A stretch of DNA of 64,000 nucleotides, taken from Levilactobacillus parabrevis ATCC 53295 (GTDB lineage Bacteria; Bacillota; Bacilli; Lactobacillales; Lactobacillaceae). The notes beneath the pieces are model-generated. The model was not told the DNA's origin and did no database searches. It worked only from the letters and a program-made list of their open reading frames with translations. The position numbers and the translations under genes are program-made. The stretch is taken from positions 17,811 through 81,810 of the forward strand of contig NZ_AZCZ01000006.1 of NCBI RefSeq assembly GCF_001434055.1, read 5' to 3'. Of this stretch, positions 44,707-54,838 are shown piece by piece (position 1 is the first letter of the stretch; each line of letters begins with the position of its first letter).

Positions 44707-46683
44707 ATGGCGAAAGCAAAACCTAAATATGACGATTCCTCCATCCAAGTCTTGGAGGGATTGGAAGCTGTCCGTAAACGTCCTGGGATGTATATCGGCT
44801 CCACTGACGGCCGGGGGCTTCACCACCTGGTCTACGAAATTGTCGATAACGCCGTTGATGAAGCTCTGGCCGGATACGGTAAGGAAATCAACGTTACCAT
44901 CCACCAGGACAATAGCATTACCGTCGTCGATCATGGTCGGGGTATGCCCGTGGGCATGCACGCGTCCGGTATTCCGACACCTGAAGTTATTTTAACGGTG
45001 CTCCATGCCGGGGGTAAATTTGGCCAAGGCGGCTACAAGACCTCTGGTGGGCTCCACGGGGTGGGGGCTTCCGTGGTCAACGCGCTCTCCAGCTCATTGA
45101 CCGTAACCATCGTACGTGATGGTGTTCGGTACCAGGAAAAATTTGCCAAGGGGGGGCATCCCCAAGGCACCCTAGAAAAGAAGGGTAATACGCGGGCCCA
45201 TAACGGGACCACGCTAACCTTTAAGCCGGATAGTGAGATCTTCACGACGACCGTCTATAACTTTAATACGCTCGCAGAACGGCTCCGTGAATCGGCCTTC
45301 CTGCTCAAGGGCGTCAAGATTACACTGACCGATGAACGTGAAGGCCAAGAAAAGGCCGAAGAGTACCACTTCGAAGATGGGATCAAAGAGTTCGTTAGCT
45401 ACCTTAACGAAGACAAGGATACCCTCGGGGACGTGATGTACTTTGATGGCAAGAAGGACGGTATCGAGGTCGAAGTCGCTGCCCAATACAACGACGGCTA
45501 CACCGAAAACCTCCTGTCCTTCGTCAACAACGTGCGGACCAAAGATGGGGGCACCCATGAAGTGGGTATGCGTAGTGGGTGGACTAAGGCCTTCAACGAA
45601 TACGCACGGAAGGTCGGTCTTCTCAAGGATCGCGATAAGAACCTAGAAGGAACTGATGTCCGTGAAGGGCTGTCTGCCGTGATTTCACTACGAATTCCCG
45701 AAAATCTGTTGCAATTCGAAGGACAGACCAAGGAAAAGCTGGGAACGCCGGAAGCTCGGGCCACTGTTGATAGCATTATTAGTGAACAACTGGGCTATTA
45801 TCTGATGGAAAACGGAGACTTCGGAAAGATGTTGATCCGTAAGTCAACGCAAGCTCGTCAAGCACGAGAAGCTGCCCGGAAGGCCCGTGATGAAAGCCGG
45901 AACGGTAAGCGGCACAAGAAGCATGAACGCCTGCTTTCCGGTAAGCTAACGCCTGCACAATCCAAAAATTCTGCCAAGAACGAATTATTCTTAGTCGAAG
46001 GGGATTCTGCCGGGGGTTCCGCTAAGCAAGGCCGTAACCGGAAGTTCCAAGCTATCCTGCCATTACGGGGGAAAGTGCTGAACACTGAAAAGGCTAAGCT
46101 ACCTGACATTATGAAAAACGAAGAAATCAGCACCATGATCTACACGATTGGTGCTGGCGTTGGGGCTGAATTTAATATTGCGGACGCCAACTACGATAAA
46201 ATTATCATCATGACCGATGCCGATGACGATGGGGCGCACATTCAGATTCTGTTGTTAACCTTCTTCTATAAGTACATGCGGCCGATGATCGATGCTGGCC
46301 GGGTCTACATTGCCCTGCCACCACTGTATCGCATTAAGACGACCGGCAAGAAGTCGACCATCGAGTACGCCTGGACAAATGATGAACTCGATCAAAAGAC
46401 CAAGCTCATCAAGAACCACGGCTACAACCTGCAACGATTCAAGGGGTTAGGTGAAATGGACGCCGAACAGCTGTGGGATACCACCATGGATCCTGACAAT
46501 CGGACGCTGATCCGCGTTCAGATTGATGACGCCGCTTTGGCCGAACGCCGGGTCACCACGTTGATGGGTGACAAGGTTGAACCTCGCCGGAAATGGATCG
46601 AAAATAACGTCCAATTTACGTTAGAGGACGACAATACTAGTCTGCTAGAATCCGCAGAACCAACGGATCCAGCGGATAACTAA
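44707..46683 (+). CDS. parE: DNA topoisomerase IV subunit B ParE
   Basis: ParE is the ATPase subunit of topoisomerase IV, which unlinks daughter chromosomes. The 658 residues have the GHKL ATPase domain (EIVDNAVDEALAG, DHGRGMPVG, GLHGVGASVVNALS), the transducer, and the TOPRIM domain with LVEGDSAGGSAKQGR and DADDDGAHI. ParE rather than GyrB is indicated by the direct linkage to parC and plsY. AAAGGGG precedes the ATG. parC follows after 23 bases. Confidence 0.96.
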   Translation: MAKAKPKYDDSSIQVLEGLEAVRKRPGMYIGSTDGRGLHHLVYEIVDNAVDEALAGYGKEINVTIHQDNSITVVDHGRGMPVGMHASGIPTPEVILTVLHAGGKFGQGGYKTSGGLHGVGASVVNALSSSLTVTIVRDGVRYQEKFAKGGHPQGTLEKKGNTRAHNGTTLTFKPDSEIFTTTVYNFNTLAERLRESAFLLKGVKITLTDEREGQEKAEEYHFEDGIKEFVSYLNEDKDTLGDVMYFDGKKDGIEVEVAAQYNDGYTENLLSFVNNVRTKDGGTHEVGMRSGWTKAFNEYARKVGLLKDRDKNLEGTDVREGLSAVISLRIPENLLQFEGQTKEKLGTPEARATVDSIISEQLGYYLMENGDFGKMLIRKSTQARQAREAARKARDESRNGKRHKKHERLLSGKLTPAQSKNSAKNELFLVEGDSAGGSAKQGRNRKFQAILPLRGKVLNTEKAKLPDIMKNEEISTMIYTIGAGVGAEFNIADANYDKIIIMTDADDDGAHIQILLLTFFYKYMRPMIDAGRVYIALPPLYRIKTTGKKSTIEYAWTNDELDQKTKLIKNHGYNLQRFKGLGEMDAEQLWDTTMDPDNRTLIRVQIDDAALAERRVTTLMGDKVEPRRKWIENNVQFTLEDDNTSLLESAEPTDPADN

Positions 46684-46706
46684 CCGGTGAAAGGAGCACA
46701 TAATTC

Positions 46707-49154
46707 GTGAGTGAAGGACAAAAAATTCAGGAACTAACTTTGGAAGAAGTTATGGGCGATCGGTTTGGCCGGTACTCTAAATCCATCATCCAGGAACGGG
46801 CACTACCTGATATTCGAGACGGTTTGAAACCCGTTCAACGGCGAATCCTGTTTGCCATGAATAAAGATGGTAATACCTACGATAAGGGCTTCCGGAAGTC
46901 TGCCAAGTCGGTCGGAAACGTCATGGGTAATTTTCACCCCCATGGTGATAGCTCAATTTACGAAGCGTTAACGCGGATGAGTCAGGACTGGAAGGTCCGT
47001 GAACCCCTCGTAGAAATGCATGGGAACAACGGGTCAATGGACGGTGATCCAGCCGCTGCCATGCGGTATACCGAAGCACGACTGAGCAAGCTAGCCGGTG
47101 AAATGTTACGGGACATCGACAAGGATACGGTTGAAATGGTCCTCAACTTCGATGATACCGAATACGAGCCAACGGTCTTACCGGCTCGTTTCCCCAACTT
47201 ACTGGTCAACGGATCGACCGGGATTTCGGCTGGTTATGCCACGGAGATTCCGCCGCACAACTTGGGCGAAGTCGTGGATGCCTTGGTCTACCTGTTAAGT
47301 CACCCTAAGGCGACGTTGGAAGAACTCATGTCGTTTGTTAAGGGACCAGACTTTCCCACCGGAGGAATCATTCAAGGTAAAGACGGCATCGTCAAGGCCT
47401 ACGAGACCGGCCGCGGTCGGGTCGTTGTCCGCTCCAAGACGTCAATCGAACCTTTACGTGGGAGTAAGAGTCAGATTATTGTGACTGAAATTCCTTACGA
47501 AGTGAACAAGGCCCAGCTGGTCAAAAAGATCGATGAAATTCGTCTCAACAAAAAGGTCGAAGGCCTCGCTGAAGTCCGAGACGAAACCGACCGGGACGGG
47601 TTACGGATTGCCATTGAACTGAAGCGTGATGCTGATGCGCAAGGGGTTCTAAACTACTTATTTAAAAATACAGAATTACAAATCACCTACAACTTCAACA
47701 TGGTCGCAATTAATCACATGCGACCAGAGCACGTGGGTCTCAAGATGATTCTGACAGCTTACCTGGAACACCAGCGCGACGTCATTACGAAGCGTACCAA
47801 ATACGAGCTACAGAAAGCCTTGGACCGGCAACACATCGTTACCGGGCTGATTAAAGCGCTGTCCATCCTGGATCAAGTCATTGCGACCATCCGGGCCAGC
47901 AAGGACCGGCGTGATGCGCGAGACAATCTGGTCAGTGCCTATGATTTCTCTGAAAAGCAAGCGGACGCCATCGTGGCTCTGCAACTGTACCGGTTGACCA
48001 ACACCGATGTGACCCAGCTTCAGGCTGAGTCGGATAAATTATCCGCAGCTATCGAACAGGATCACAAGATCTTGGCTGAGCCTAAGACCCTTAACGCGGT
48101 TCTGCGTAAAGAGTTGAAGGATGTTGCCAAGAACTATCGGAACCCCCGGCGGACCGAGATTCAGGATAAGATCGAAGACCTGAAGATCAAGACAACGGTG
48201 ACGGTCGCTGATGAGGATGTCGTTGTTTTAGTCAGCCACGACGGTTACCTAAAGCGCTCCGGTGTTCGGTCTTACACAGCTTCGGACCCCGAGGATAACG
48301 GGTTGAAGGACGAAGATTATCCAATCTTCATGGAAAAGCTCAGCACGTTAGACCACCTGATGATGTTTACCAGCAAAGGGAATCTGATTTACCGACCCGT
48401 TCACGAGATCAGCGATGTGAAGTGGAAGGAAACTGGTGAACACATTTCACAAACCATCGGCTTAGCCAGCGATGAAGAAATTGTCGCTACCTTCGCCTTT
48501 AAGACACTGAAGGAGCCGGGACGTTTCTTAATTGCGACAAGCGATGGTTACGTTAAACAGACGGCCTTCAGTGACCTGACACCTGGTCGAACCTACAAGA
48601 GTCGTGCTGCAGTTTACGAGAAACTCAAGCACGATGATGCCCGAGTTGTCCAGGTGAAGTACCTGACGGAACCCGTTGACAAGGGAATCCTGCTGATTTC
48701 CAAGAATGGATACGCACTCCGTTATGCCGTCGATGAAGTTTCCATCAATGGTGCTCGGACCACGGGGGTTCGTGCCATGGATCTTCGTGATGATGACGAG
48801 GTCGTTAACCTGGCCTTAGTTGCCGATAACGATACGATTGCGTTGATTACCCAACGTGGGGGCTTCAAGCGCCTCGCGATGAAAGAAATCTCCGTGACGA
48901 GTCGCGCTCGTCGTGGGGTCATCGTGCTTCGCGAATTGAAGCGCGATCCACACCGGGTCGTCGACTTCATGACGATTCCAGCAGGTAATCCGCCCCTGGA
49001 AATCATGACCAGCCGCGAACGGACGCACGATGTCTTACCAATGGAACATCCACTGAGTGGCCGCTATTCGAATGGGTCATTCGTGGTCGATACCGACGTG
49101 GAAGGTACTCCCGTCTCGCTCCGTGTTAAACCAGCCGAATTGGTGCTGGATTAA
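46707..49154 (+). CDS. parC: DNA topoisomerase IV subunit A ParC
   Basis: ParC cuts and rejoins DNA in topoisomerase IV. The 815 residues have the winged-helix/tower breakage domain, the catalytic tyrosine Y121 in AAAMRYTEARLS, and a C-terminal beta-pinwheel of degenerate blades (about 500-800). In the quinolone-determining region HPHGDSSIYEA the serine (82) and glutamate (86) are the unmutated types. A GTG with AAGGAG upstream starts the gene. A weak hairpin (CCATCA/TGATGG at 49189-49205) follows. Confidence 0.96.
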   Translation: MSEGQKIQELTLEEVMGDRFGRYSKSIIQERALPDIRDGLKPVQRRILFAMNKDGNTYDKGFRKSAKSVGNVMGNFHPHGDSSIYEALTRMSQDWKVREPLVEMHGNNGSMDGDPAAAMRYTEARLSKLAGEMLRDIDKDTVEMVLNFDDTEYEPTVLPARFPNLLVNGSTGISAGYATEIPPHNLGEVVDALVYLLSHPKATLEELMSFVKGPDFPTGGIIQGKDGIVKAYETGRGRVVVRSKTSIEPLRGSKSQIIVTEIPYEVNKAQLVKKIDEIRLNKKVEGLAEVRDETDRDGLRIAIELKRDADAQGVLNYLFKNTELQITYNFNMVAINHMRPEHVGLKMILTAYLEHQRDVITKRTKYELQKALDRQHIVTGLIKALSILDQVIATIRASKDRRDARDNLVSAYDFSEKQADAIVALQLYRLTNTDVTQLQAESDKLSAAIEQDHKILAEPKTLNAVLRKELKDVAKNYRNPRRTEIQDKIEDLKIKTTVTVADEDVVVLVSHDGYLKRSGVRSYTASDPEDNGLKDEDYPIFMEKLSTLDHLMMFTSKGNLIYRPVHEISDVKWKETGEHISQTIGLASDEEIVATFAFKTLKEPGRFLIATSDGYVKQTAFSDLTPGRTYKSRAAVYEKLKHDDARVVQVKYLTEPVDKGILLISKNGYALRYAVDEVSINGARTTGVRAMDLRDDDEVVNLALVADNDTIALITQRGGFKRLAMKEISVTSRARRGVIVLRELKRDPHRVVDFMTIPAGNPPLEIMTSRERTHDVLPMEHPLSGRYSNGSFVVDTDVEGTPVSLRVKPAELVLD

Positions 49155-49362
49155 CCACAAGTTTCATGGACGATTCGCGAAACCAAGGCCATCACACTTT
49201 GATGGTATTTAAGTGGCCTCAAGCGGCTGTGAGGGGATTTGCAAGCTGTAATCGTTGCGCTTTCATCCAAAACAGCCTATTATAGAGATTAATAGTTACT
49301 ATTAGGCTGACGTAGTTGTCGGCTAGACGGTTCGTCACGCCAGTCATAAGGAGTAAACGCGG

Positions 49363-50322
49363 ATGAAGACGAAACAAGAAAGCATCTTTTCTTCTAAAAC
49401 CCTGACGTATTTTCTGCAACTCGCAGAAACCATGAATTATACGCAGGCTGCTCAAATATTGGGGATTACCCAACCAGCTTTGACCCAACAGATTAAGAAG
49501 TTAGAACGAACGGTGGGGGCACCGCTATTCTATTCAGTCGGGAAAAAGCTCCGGTTGTCAGACGCCGGCTACACGATGTTGGATGCCACGCATAAGATTT
49601 ATGCCATCCTGAACCAGGCCACGGATGAGATTCAGCAATCCACCAGTGCCACTCAGGGGGAAATCAACATTGGTCTCTTGGCTTCGGTCGAGGACGCTGT
49701 CTTTGAAGATTTTGCCATTCTGTCTTACCAAAACAATCCCGAACTTAAGATTTCCTTCCACATGTTAACTCGGAAAGAAATTTGGGAGCGGTTGGAAAAT
49801 AACAAGATTGACTTGGCGATCATGTACTTGCCCGATGACTCCATTAAGAATTGGAAGCCATACGAGTCCAAGAAGATTATTTCGGATGACCTGTTGTTTA
49901 TCCATCACGACGAACAATTGGCCAAGAAACACCGGATCAAGTTCAAGGACACCACGGCTAACGTCTGGGCAATGTATCCGGATGGCTACTATCTGAATCA
50001 GACGATTCACGAAGCCTACAAGAATCAATTGGCTGATTTCCCTAAGGGGGTCGCCAACTTCACGACGCCAACGCAACTGCTGCATTTCTCAATGCAGACT
50101 GGCGCGTCGACGGCGTTGCCTAACTCGTTTATGGTTGGTCAGGATGACCTGCCAGAGACCTGGACGGCACACTTCGATCCTAATATTCGCTTTGATTTGG
50201 CCTTTGTTTTTCGCAAGGGCAAAGCGGAGATTCCACGGATCAGCCACTTTCTCGCGCAGTTTGACCGGTACTTGCATGCCGACGATTACATTTCGCGCCT
50301 CAAACAATTGCGTAACAAGTAA
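49363..50322 (+). CDS. LysR family transcriptional regulator
   Basis: This 319-residue regulator has the LysR winged helix at about 14-72 (TLTYFLQLAETMNYTQAAQ, TQPALTQQIKKLE) and a C-terminal effector-binding domain of two lobes. Target and effector are unknown. AAGGAG lies upstream of the ATG. An imperfect inverted repeat with arms AGCCTA (49274-49279) and TAGGCT (49303-49308) in its leader could be an autoregulatory site. It lies 41 bases before ppaC in the same direction, which may put ppaC partly under its transcript. Confidence 0.9.
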   Translation: MKTKQESIFSSKTLTYFLQLAETMNYTQAAQILGITQPALTQQIKKLERTVGAPLFYSVGKKLRLSDAGYTMLDATHKIYAILNQATDEIQQSTSATQGEINIGLLASVEDAVFEDFAILSYQNNPELKISFHMLTRKEIWERLENNKIDLAIMYLPDDSIKNWKPYESKKIISDDLLFIHHDEQLAKKHRIKFKDTTANVWAMYPDGYYLNQTIHEAYKNQLADFPKGVANFTTPTQLLHFSMQTGASTALPNSFMVGQDDLPETWTAHFDPNIRFDLAFVFRKGKAEIPRISHFLAQFDRYLHADDYISRLKQLRNK

Positions 50323-50363
50323 ATTTAAACAAAAAATTTATTGATTAAGGGAGTTTTTTACCA

Positions 50364-51293
50364 ATGAGTAAAGCATTAATTTTCGGTCACCAAAATCCTG
50401 ATACGGACGCCATTGTGGCTGCCAAGGCTTTTGCCTACTACCAAACGCAGCGCGGTTACGACGTTGAAGCCGTTGCCTTGGGCGAACCTAACATGGAAAC
50501 CAACTACGTGTTGAACCACTTTGACGAACCAGCACCACGGGTCGTTAAAACGGTTTCAAACGAAGTTGACCAAGTAATGTTGGTGGACCACAACGAAGCC
50601 CAACAAAGTGTGAGTGATTTAGACAAGGTTCAAGTCACCTTCGTCGTTGACCATCACCGGATTGCTAACTTCCACACGGACGCTCCCTTGTACTACCGGG
50701 CAGAACCAGTGGGTTGTGTCAGCACCATCTTGACTGAAATGTTCGACGAATCTAAGATTGAAATTCCAGCTAAGTTGGCCGGATTGATGCTTTCTGCAAT
50801 CATCTCCGACACGCTGTTATTACAATCCCCAACGACGACGGACAAGGACCGCGAAGCCGTTCGTGCCTTGGCTGAAATTGCTGACATCGACGTTCAAAGC
50901 TACGGTATTGCGATGTTAAAGGCTGGAACTAACTTGGCCGCTAAGAGCGATAAGGAATTGATCGATGGCGATGCCAAGTCCTTCGAAATGAACGGTCACA
51001 ACGTTCGAATCGGTCAAATCAACACGGTTGACTTAGACGACGTTATCTCCCGTCAAGCTGGCTTGGAAAAGGAAATGAACGCTGAAATTGCTGCTGATGG
51101 CTATGACCTATTCATTACCTTGGCAACCAACGTCTTGAACAGCGATTCCGAACTCATCGTTGCCGGTGAACCTAAGGACGTCGTTGAAAAAGCCTTCAAT
51201 GCTAAACTCGAAAACAACCGTGCCAGCTTACCTGGTGTGGTTTCTCGGAAGAAGCAAGTTGTGCCACCATTGACCGATGCCTTTAACGCTTAA
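50364..51293 (+). CDS. ppaC: Manganese-dependent inorganic pyrophosphatase
   Basis: This DHH-family enzyme hydrolyses pyrophosphate released by biosynthetic reactions. The 309 residues carry the metal ligands of the B. subtilis enzyme at the same numbers: H9, D13 and D15 in [11 protein letters not shown]75 in LVDHNE, and H97/H98 in VVDHHRI. The C-terminal DHHA2 domain has [10 protein letters not shown]. Codon use is strongly biased. Only 41 bases separate it from the LysR gene, and a strong terminator follows. Confidence 0.97.
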   Translation: MSKALIFGHQNPDTDAIVAAKAFAYYQTQRGYDVEAVALGEPNMETNYVLNHFDEPAPRVVKTVSNEVDQVMLVDHNEAQQSVSDLDKVQVTFVVDHHRIANFHTDAPLYYRAEPVGCVSTILTEMFDESKIEIPAKLAGLMLSAIISDTLLLQSPTTTDKDREAVRALAEIADIDVQSYGIAMLKAGTNLAAKSDKELIDGDAKSFEMNGHNVRIGQINTVDLDDVISRQAGLEKEMNAEIAADGYDLFITLATNVLNSDSELIVAGEPKDVVEKAFNAKLENNRASLPGVVSRKKQVVPPLTDAFNA

Positions 51294-51317
51294 TTCGGTG
51301 AATTTACAATAAATTGG

Positions 51318-51357
51318 AACGCTCCGCGAAGAAATTTAATCTTCGCGGAGCGTTTTT
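51318..51357 (+). terminator. Rho-independent terminator of ppaC
   Basis: AACGCTCCGCGAAGA at 51318-51332 and TCTTCGCGGAGCGTT at 51340-51354 are perfect 15-bp complements followed by T. Confidence 0.93.
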
Positions 51358-51381
51358 GTCGCAACTCTTTGGCAACCCGCA

Positions 51382-51387
51382 TATAAT
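51382..51387 (+). promoter_or_regulatory. -10 element of the matrixin gene
   Basis: A perfect TATAAT lies 55 bases before the start codon. No good -35 is spaced correctly; TTGTCG at 51356 is 20 bases away. Confidence 0.45.
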
Positions 51388-51441
51388 ACGGGCCGATGGT
51401 AGCCGTCAGGCATATTCCCTGTAAGAGAGAGGGAATTTTGC

Positions 51442-52017
51442 ATGACAAGAAGTGCTTGGTATCGAAAAATCGTGATGGTTGTAGTTACGATTGGTCTTTT
51501 TGTCAGCCAAATCGGTGGTGCTGTGGCGTTGTCAGCATCCACAACACCGTTTGGACCTGAAAGGTTTGTCACGAATCATGCGACCTACGCAATTACTACC
51601 AAATCGGCTTACTATCAACGGATTTGGCGTTCGGCCATTCGGGCGTGGAACAAGACCGGAGCCTTTACGTTCAAGCTCGCGTCAGCCAAGGCAGCTCAGA
51701 TTAAGCTGACGACAGCAACGCCCAGTGAATCGCAGCAGTTAGGAAGAGACGTTGGGTTAACGGAGTTTTGGGCCCGGCATAATTATCTGTTTAAGATCAA
51801 TTCTGAGTTAAACCCAGAACTGTTACACAACTACGGTTATTCCCGATCGGATGACACCCACGTTGCCGAACACGAGCTGGGACACGCTATGGGGCTCGCT
51901 CACAACCCATCAAAGCACAGCGTGATGTACTACGAGAATCGGTCGGTCGGTATTCAACAAGTTGATATCAATGGCGTCAAGGAACGTTACCAAACACCGG
52001 CTGGGCAGGCAAGTTAG
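51442..52017 (+). CDS. Secreted matrixin-like zinc metalloprotease (M10)
   Basis: This 191-residue protein has an N-terminal signal peptide (about 1-33, basic start, hydrophobic core VVVTIGLFV, likely cut after the AVALSA region) and a metzincin catalytic domain. The zinc motif HELGHAMGLAH is complete (H144, E145, H148, H154) and SVMYY just behind it supplies the Met-turn. There is no propeptide cysteine switch and no C-terminal wall anchor, so the mature enzyme is probably released. Targets are unknown. GAGAGGG is a weak ribosome site. It is a single gene between two terminators. Confidence 0.88.
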   Translation: MTRSAWYRKIVMVVVTIGLFVSQIGGAVALSASTTPFGPERFVTNHATYAITTKSAYYQRIWRSAIRAWNKTGAFTFKLASAKAAQIKLTTATPSESQQLGRDVGLTEFWARHNYLFKINSELNPELLHNYGYSRSDDTHVAEHELGHAMGLAHNPSKHSVMYYENRSVGIQQVDINGVKERYQTPAGQAS

Positions 52018-52042
52018 CCAATACAAAGCAGAATAGAAGATA

Positions 52043-52074
52043 AGCGTCGGCTCATTGTTGAGTCGGCGCTTTTT
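52043..52074 (+). terminator. Rho-independent terminator of the matrixin gene
   Basis: AGCGTCGGCTCA and TGAGTCGGCGCT form a 12-position stem around a 4-base loop, with one mismatch-like G-T position, followed by T. Confidence 0.85.
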
Positions 52075-52256
52075 AGATTGGCCGCTAAATAGCTAAACGG
52101 GTGAGGCAGCAATTCAGGTGAAGAGACAGGTTACCTAATCATGCATTCATCATGACCCACATTGATCATACTTAGGCAAATTAATTGCCTTTTAGCCAAA
52201 GAGTCGTAAACTGGAAATAAGTAAATAGTTGTGCACAATTGATTGGAGGAATCTCA

Positions 52257-52706
52257 ATGAAACAGGAAGACTCTCAGGCAGATTTAAAGGCGCGCTTGAC
52301 GACCGAAGAATATGCGGTTACCCAGAACGCCGCAACGGAACCCGCGTTCACCGGCAAATACGATGCTTTCTATGAACCTGGCATTTATGTGGACGTTGTC
52401 AGTGGTCAGCCTTTGTTCAGTTCGACCGACAAGTACGATGCAGGTTGCGGCTGGCCCTCATTTACCAAGCCAATCGATACCGAAAACGTTAAGGAAAATA
52501 CCGATCATTCGTTTGGGATGGTGCGGCAGGAAGTTCGCAGTAGTGATGCCCAGTCCCATCTCGGCCACGTCTTCAACGATGGACCACAGGAAGCGGGGGG
52601 CTTGCGCTACTGTATTAACTCGGCAGCCCTCAAGTTTATCCCGGCCGATCAACTCGAAAAGAATGGCTACCACGACTTTCAACAACTATTCCCAGATCAA
52701 AAATAA
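52257..52706 (+). CDS. msrB: Peptide-methionine (R)-S-oxide reductase MsrB
   Basis: MsrB reduces the R epimer of methionine sulfoxide in proteins. The 149 residues have the family blocks [24 protein letters not shown] and [13 protein letters not shown], the cysteine of the last being catalytic. The two CxxC pairs of zinc-binding MsrBs are absent. The ATG at 52257 has GGAGG seven bases upstream. msrA follows 12 bases later, giving a complete repair pair for oxidised methionine. Confidence 0.96.
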   Translation: MKQEDSQADLKARLTTEEYAVTQNAATEPAFTGKYDAFYEPGIYVDVVSGQPLFSSTDKYDAGCGWPSFTKPIDTENVKENTDHSFGMVRQEVRSSDAQSHLGHVFNDGPQEAGGLRYCINSAALKFIPADQLEKNGYHDFQQLFPDQK

Positions 52707-52718
52707 GGAGGCACGCTC

Positions 52719-53243
52719 ATGGCACAAACAGATACAGCAATTTTTGCAGGCGGTTGCTTCTGGTGCATGGTTCAACCATTCGACACCCAACCAGGCATTC
52801 AGTCGGTCGTCTCCGGTTACACCGGCGGCCATACCGTGAATCCCACGTACGCCGAGGTTGCCAGCCATACCACTGGTCACACAGAAGCTGTAAAAATTAC
52901 GTTTGACCCAACTGTGATCAGCTACGCGGAGCTAGTCGACATCTACTGGCGGCAAACGGACCCAACCGATGCCAGTGGCCAGTTTCAGGACCGCGGCGAC
53001 AGTTATCGACCCGTTATCTTCATCAATAGTCCCACACAGCGCCAGGCAGCGACAGCATCTAAGGAAAAACTCGCAGCCAGCGGTCAATTTGACGAGCCAA
53101 TCGTGACCAGTATCGAAGATGCCCAACCATTTTATCCCGCTGAAGACGAGCATCAAGATTTCTACCGCAAGAATCCATTTCGCTACCAGATTGAAGAAAT
53201 GGGCGGCCGTCAGGCGTTTATCGCGAAAAATTGGCAAGACTAA
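52719..53243 (+). CDS. msrA: Peptide-methionine (S)-S-oxide reductase MsrA
   Basis: MsrA reduces the S epimer of methionine sulfoxide. The 174 residues start with FAGGCFWCM, in which C13 is the catalytic cysteine and C16 a candidate resolving one. SGYTGG and EDEHQDFY are further family blocks. AAGGAGG precedes the ATG, and it is in one unit with msrB. Confidence 0.96.
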   Translation: MAQTDTAIFAGGCFWCMVQPFDTQPGIQSVVSGYTGGHTVNPTYAEVASHTTGHTEAVKITFDPTVISYAELVDIYWRQTDPTDASGQFQDRGDSYRPVIFINSPTQRQAATASKEKLAASGQFDEPIVTSIEDAQPFYPAEDEHQDFYRKNPFRYQIEEMGGRQAFIAKNWQD

Positions 53244-53289
53244 CTGTCCGGTTATGCGTTACAATTAGTTTAAGGACGGTGATTAGCAT

Positions 53290-53739
53290 ATGGGTTACGT
53301 TTTGAAGCTACGCGAATTGATTGGGCCACGACCGTTAATTGTGGTCGGTGCCGCAGCGGTCGTGCTCAGGCAGCAGCAACTCTTACTGGTCAAACGCACG
53401 GATAATTTACTTTGGGGCTTACCAGCAGGTTCTAAGGAACTAGCCGAAGATTTGCAAACAACGGCGATTCGCGAGTTACGTGAAGAAACTGGTTTGCTAG
53501 GTCGGCAGCCCAAACTTTTGACAGTCGTCAGTGGTACCGGCATGCAATACACGTATCCCAACGGTGATCAGATTGATTCAGTCACGACAGTTTATCAACT
53601 GTCGGCAACTGGTGAGCTGCGAGCAGATCAAGACGAGACCAGCGCAGCCAAGTTTTTCCCATTAGCAAAGTTACCAGCAACGTTAACGCCAATTACAAAA
53701 CGCATTTTAAATGACTTACGAAGCACACAAAAATTATAG
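53290..53739 (+). CDS. Nudix hydrolase
   Basis: This 149-residue protein has a complete Nudix box from G47, with the ELAEDL glutamate and the REL-R-EETG metal-binding core. Nudix enzymes cleave nucleoside diphosphates linked to another group; the substrate cannot be told. The N-terminal 20 residues (YVLKLRELIGPRPLI) are of the subgroup often annotated as NUDIX hydrolases acting on nucleotide or ADP-ribose derivatives. It is 46 bases behind msrA. It is the last gene before the dif region, and no terminator is obvious. Confidence 0.88.
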   Translation: MGYVLKLRELIGPRPLIVVGAAAVVLRQQQLLLVKRTDNLLWGLPAGSKELAEDLQTTAIRELREETGLLGRQPKLLTVVSGTGMQYTYPNGDQIDSVTTVYQLSATGELRADQDETSAAKFFPLAKLPATLTPITKRILNDLRSTQKL

Positions 53740-54838
53740 ATCAGAAGTAAAGGTGAAATCCAGGAAAGTTGGAGAGAGCCTTTATTTTTAGCTTTTAGGT
53801 CTACTTTCGATAATATATATTATGTAAAGTAGAATAGATTATCGATTTAGCCACGAGAAACGGCCGTGCCCCTTCCTTTGGATACGTTGTTATTTTTTTG
53901 CAACACTACTTATGGACTACTTGCTTTACTAATTAAAGATGTTAGCCAGCTTTTACTGACGACACATGCGCGTCCACCAATTACGCTGCTCAGCAAATTC
54001 TTCGAGTAACGGCTAATCAAACTATCCCGCAAACTTACCGACCACAATCATCCGTCTGCAACCAAACCATTTTAATTCCTGTTAAGTGTTGTCGTCACAA
54101 CTGCATAAACCTATTCACTGGTTAAGACCAGCTCAAACTGACAATTTACAGGCGGATTCTCCGTTAGTTTCGTGGTCAGGTCTCCATCTAAAGTCTGAAC
54201 GTGTGCTTAGAATCAACGTTCAAAATCACGTGATGTCGGTAAATTCCGATAACACTTGGCATGGCGTCAATGCTGTTGGTTCCTAAGCTAAAAATCCAGA
54301 TAAACACGATTTACCATTCGGCAATCAGACTGTAATTACTGTCTGACTCGGTGATGGCAGTTACGGATCTAATTAGCCAGCTAGATGATTTTAAAAGGTC
54401 TAACGGATACCATGCAGCAAGTATTAACGTGAACCTCAGCTTTTTCTCCTGACTAACTTATAATTAGGCACATGTGACGACCTTGATGGGCCTAAAACGT
54501 TGTTACCACAGTGATTGAGCTTACGATGATTGCTGAATTCATACGATATGTTTAGCATATAATTACTAACTTAAGCGTTCAACAAACGCTGACATATCAG
54601 TGTTTAACGGCTCTTTGTAAGCTTTGGAAGTACTTATAAAGTAATATACGCATCAACGTAAGCTATAGCTCAAATACTGCTCAGAAAGCCTATAATAACA
54701 GGCCTCACAAGCATTTCTAATCCGAACATGCTAACCAGCTCTCAGGTCATGCCGGTACCGTTCAAGCTACTACTTTCATTAAAACAAATATTTTAAAGAT
54801 AGTAGTAACTAGAATTAAGGCGGGGGGGACTTGCTAAT
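53740..54838. other. 1.1-kb gene-free terminus interval
   Basis: Apart from the dif site at 53803-53830, I see no gene, no RNA gene and no clear terminator here. The longest open frame (54086-54286, 66 codons) has no ribosome binding site and an unlikely composition. Base composition is lower in GC than the flanking genes. TACTACT near 54764 and AGTAGTA near 54800 form a loose inverted repeat around an A+T stretch. Confidence 0.6.
53803..53830. other. dif: dif chromosome dimer resolution site
   Basis: The 28 bases split into an 11-base arm ACTTTCGATAA, a central TATATA, and an 11-base arm TTATGTAAAGT. Against the B. subtilis dif site as I remember it, 24 of 28 positions match: the centre is identical and the right (XerD-type) arm differs at one base. 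The E. coli site also has TTATGT at the start of that arm. The site is contained in a nearly perfect 32-base palindrome, 53801-53832. XerC and XerD are both encoded in this window, and the gene strand bias switches here, as at a terminus. Confidence 0.9.

Noticed and set aside
54086..54286. 66-codon open frame in the dif interval
   Set aside because: It has no ribosome binding site, odd composition (Asn, Ser, His, Trp rich) and lies in sequence that looks non-coding in all frames.
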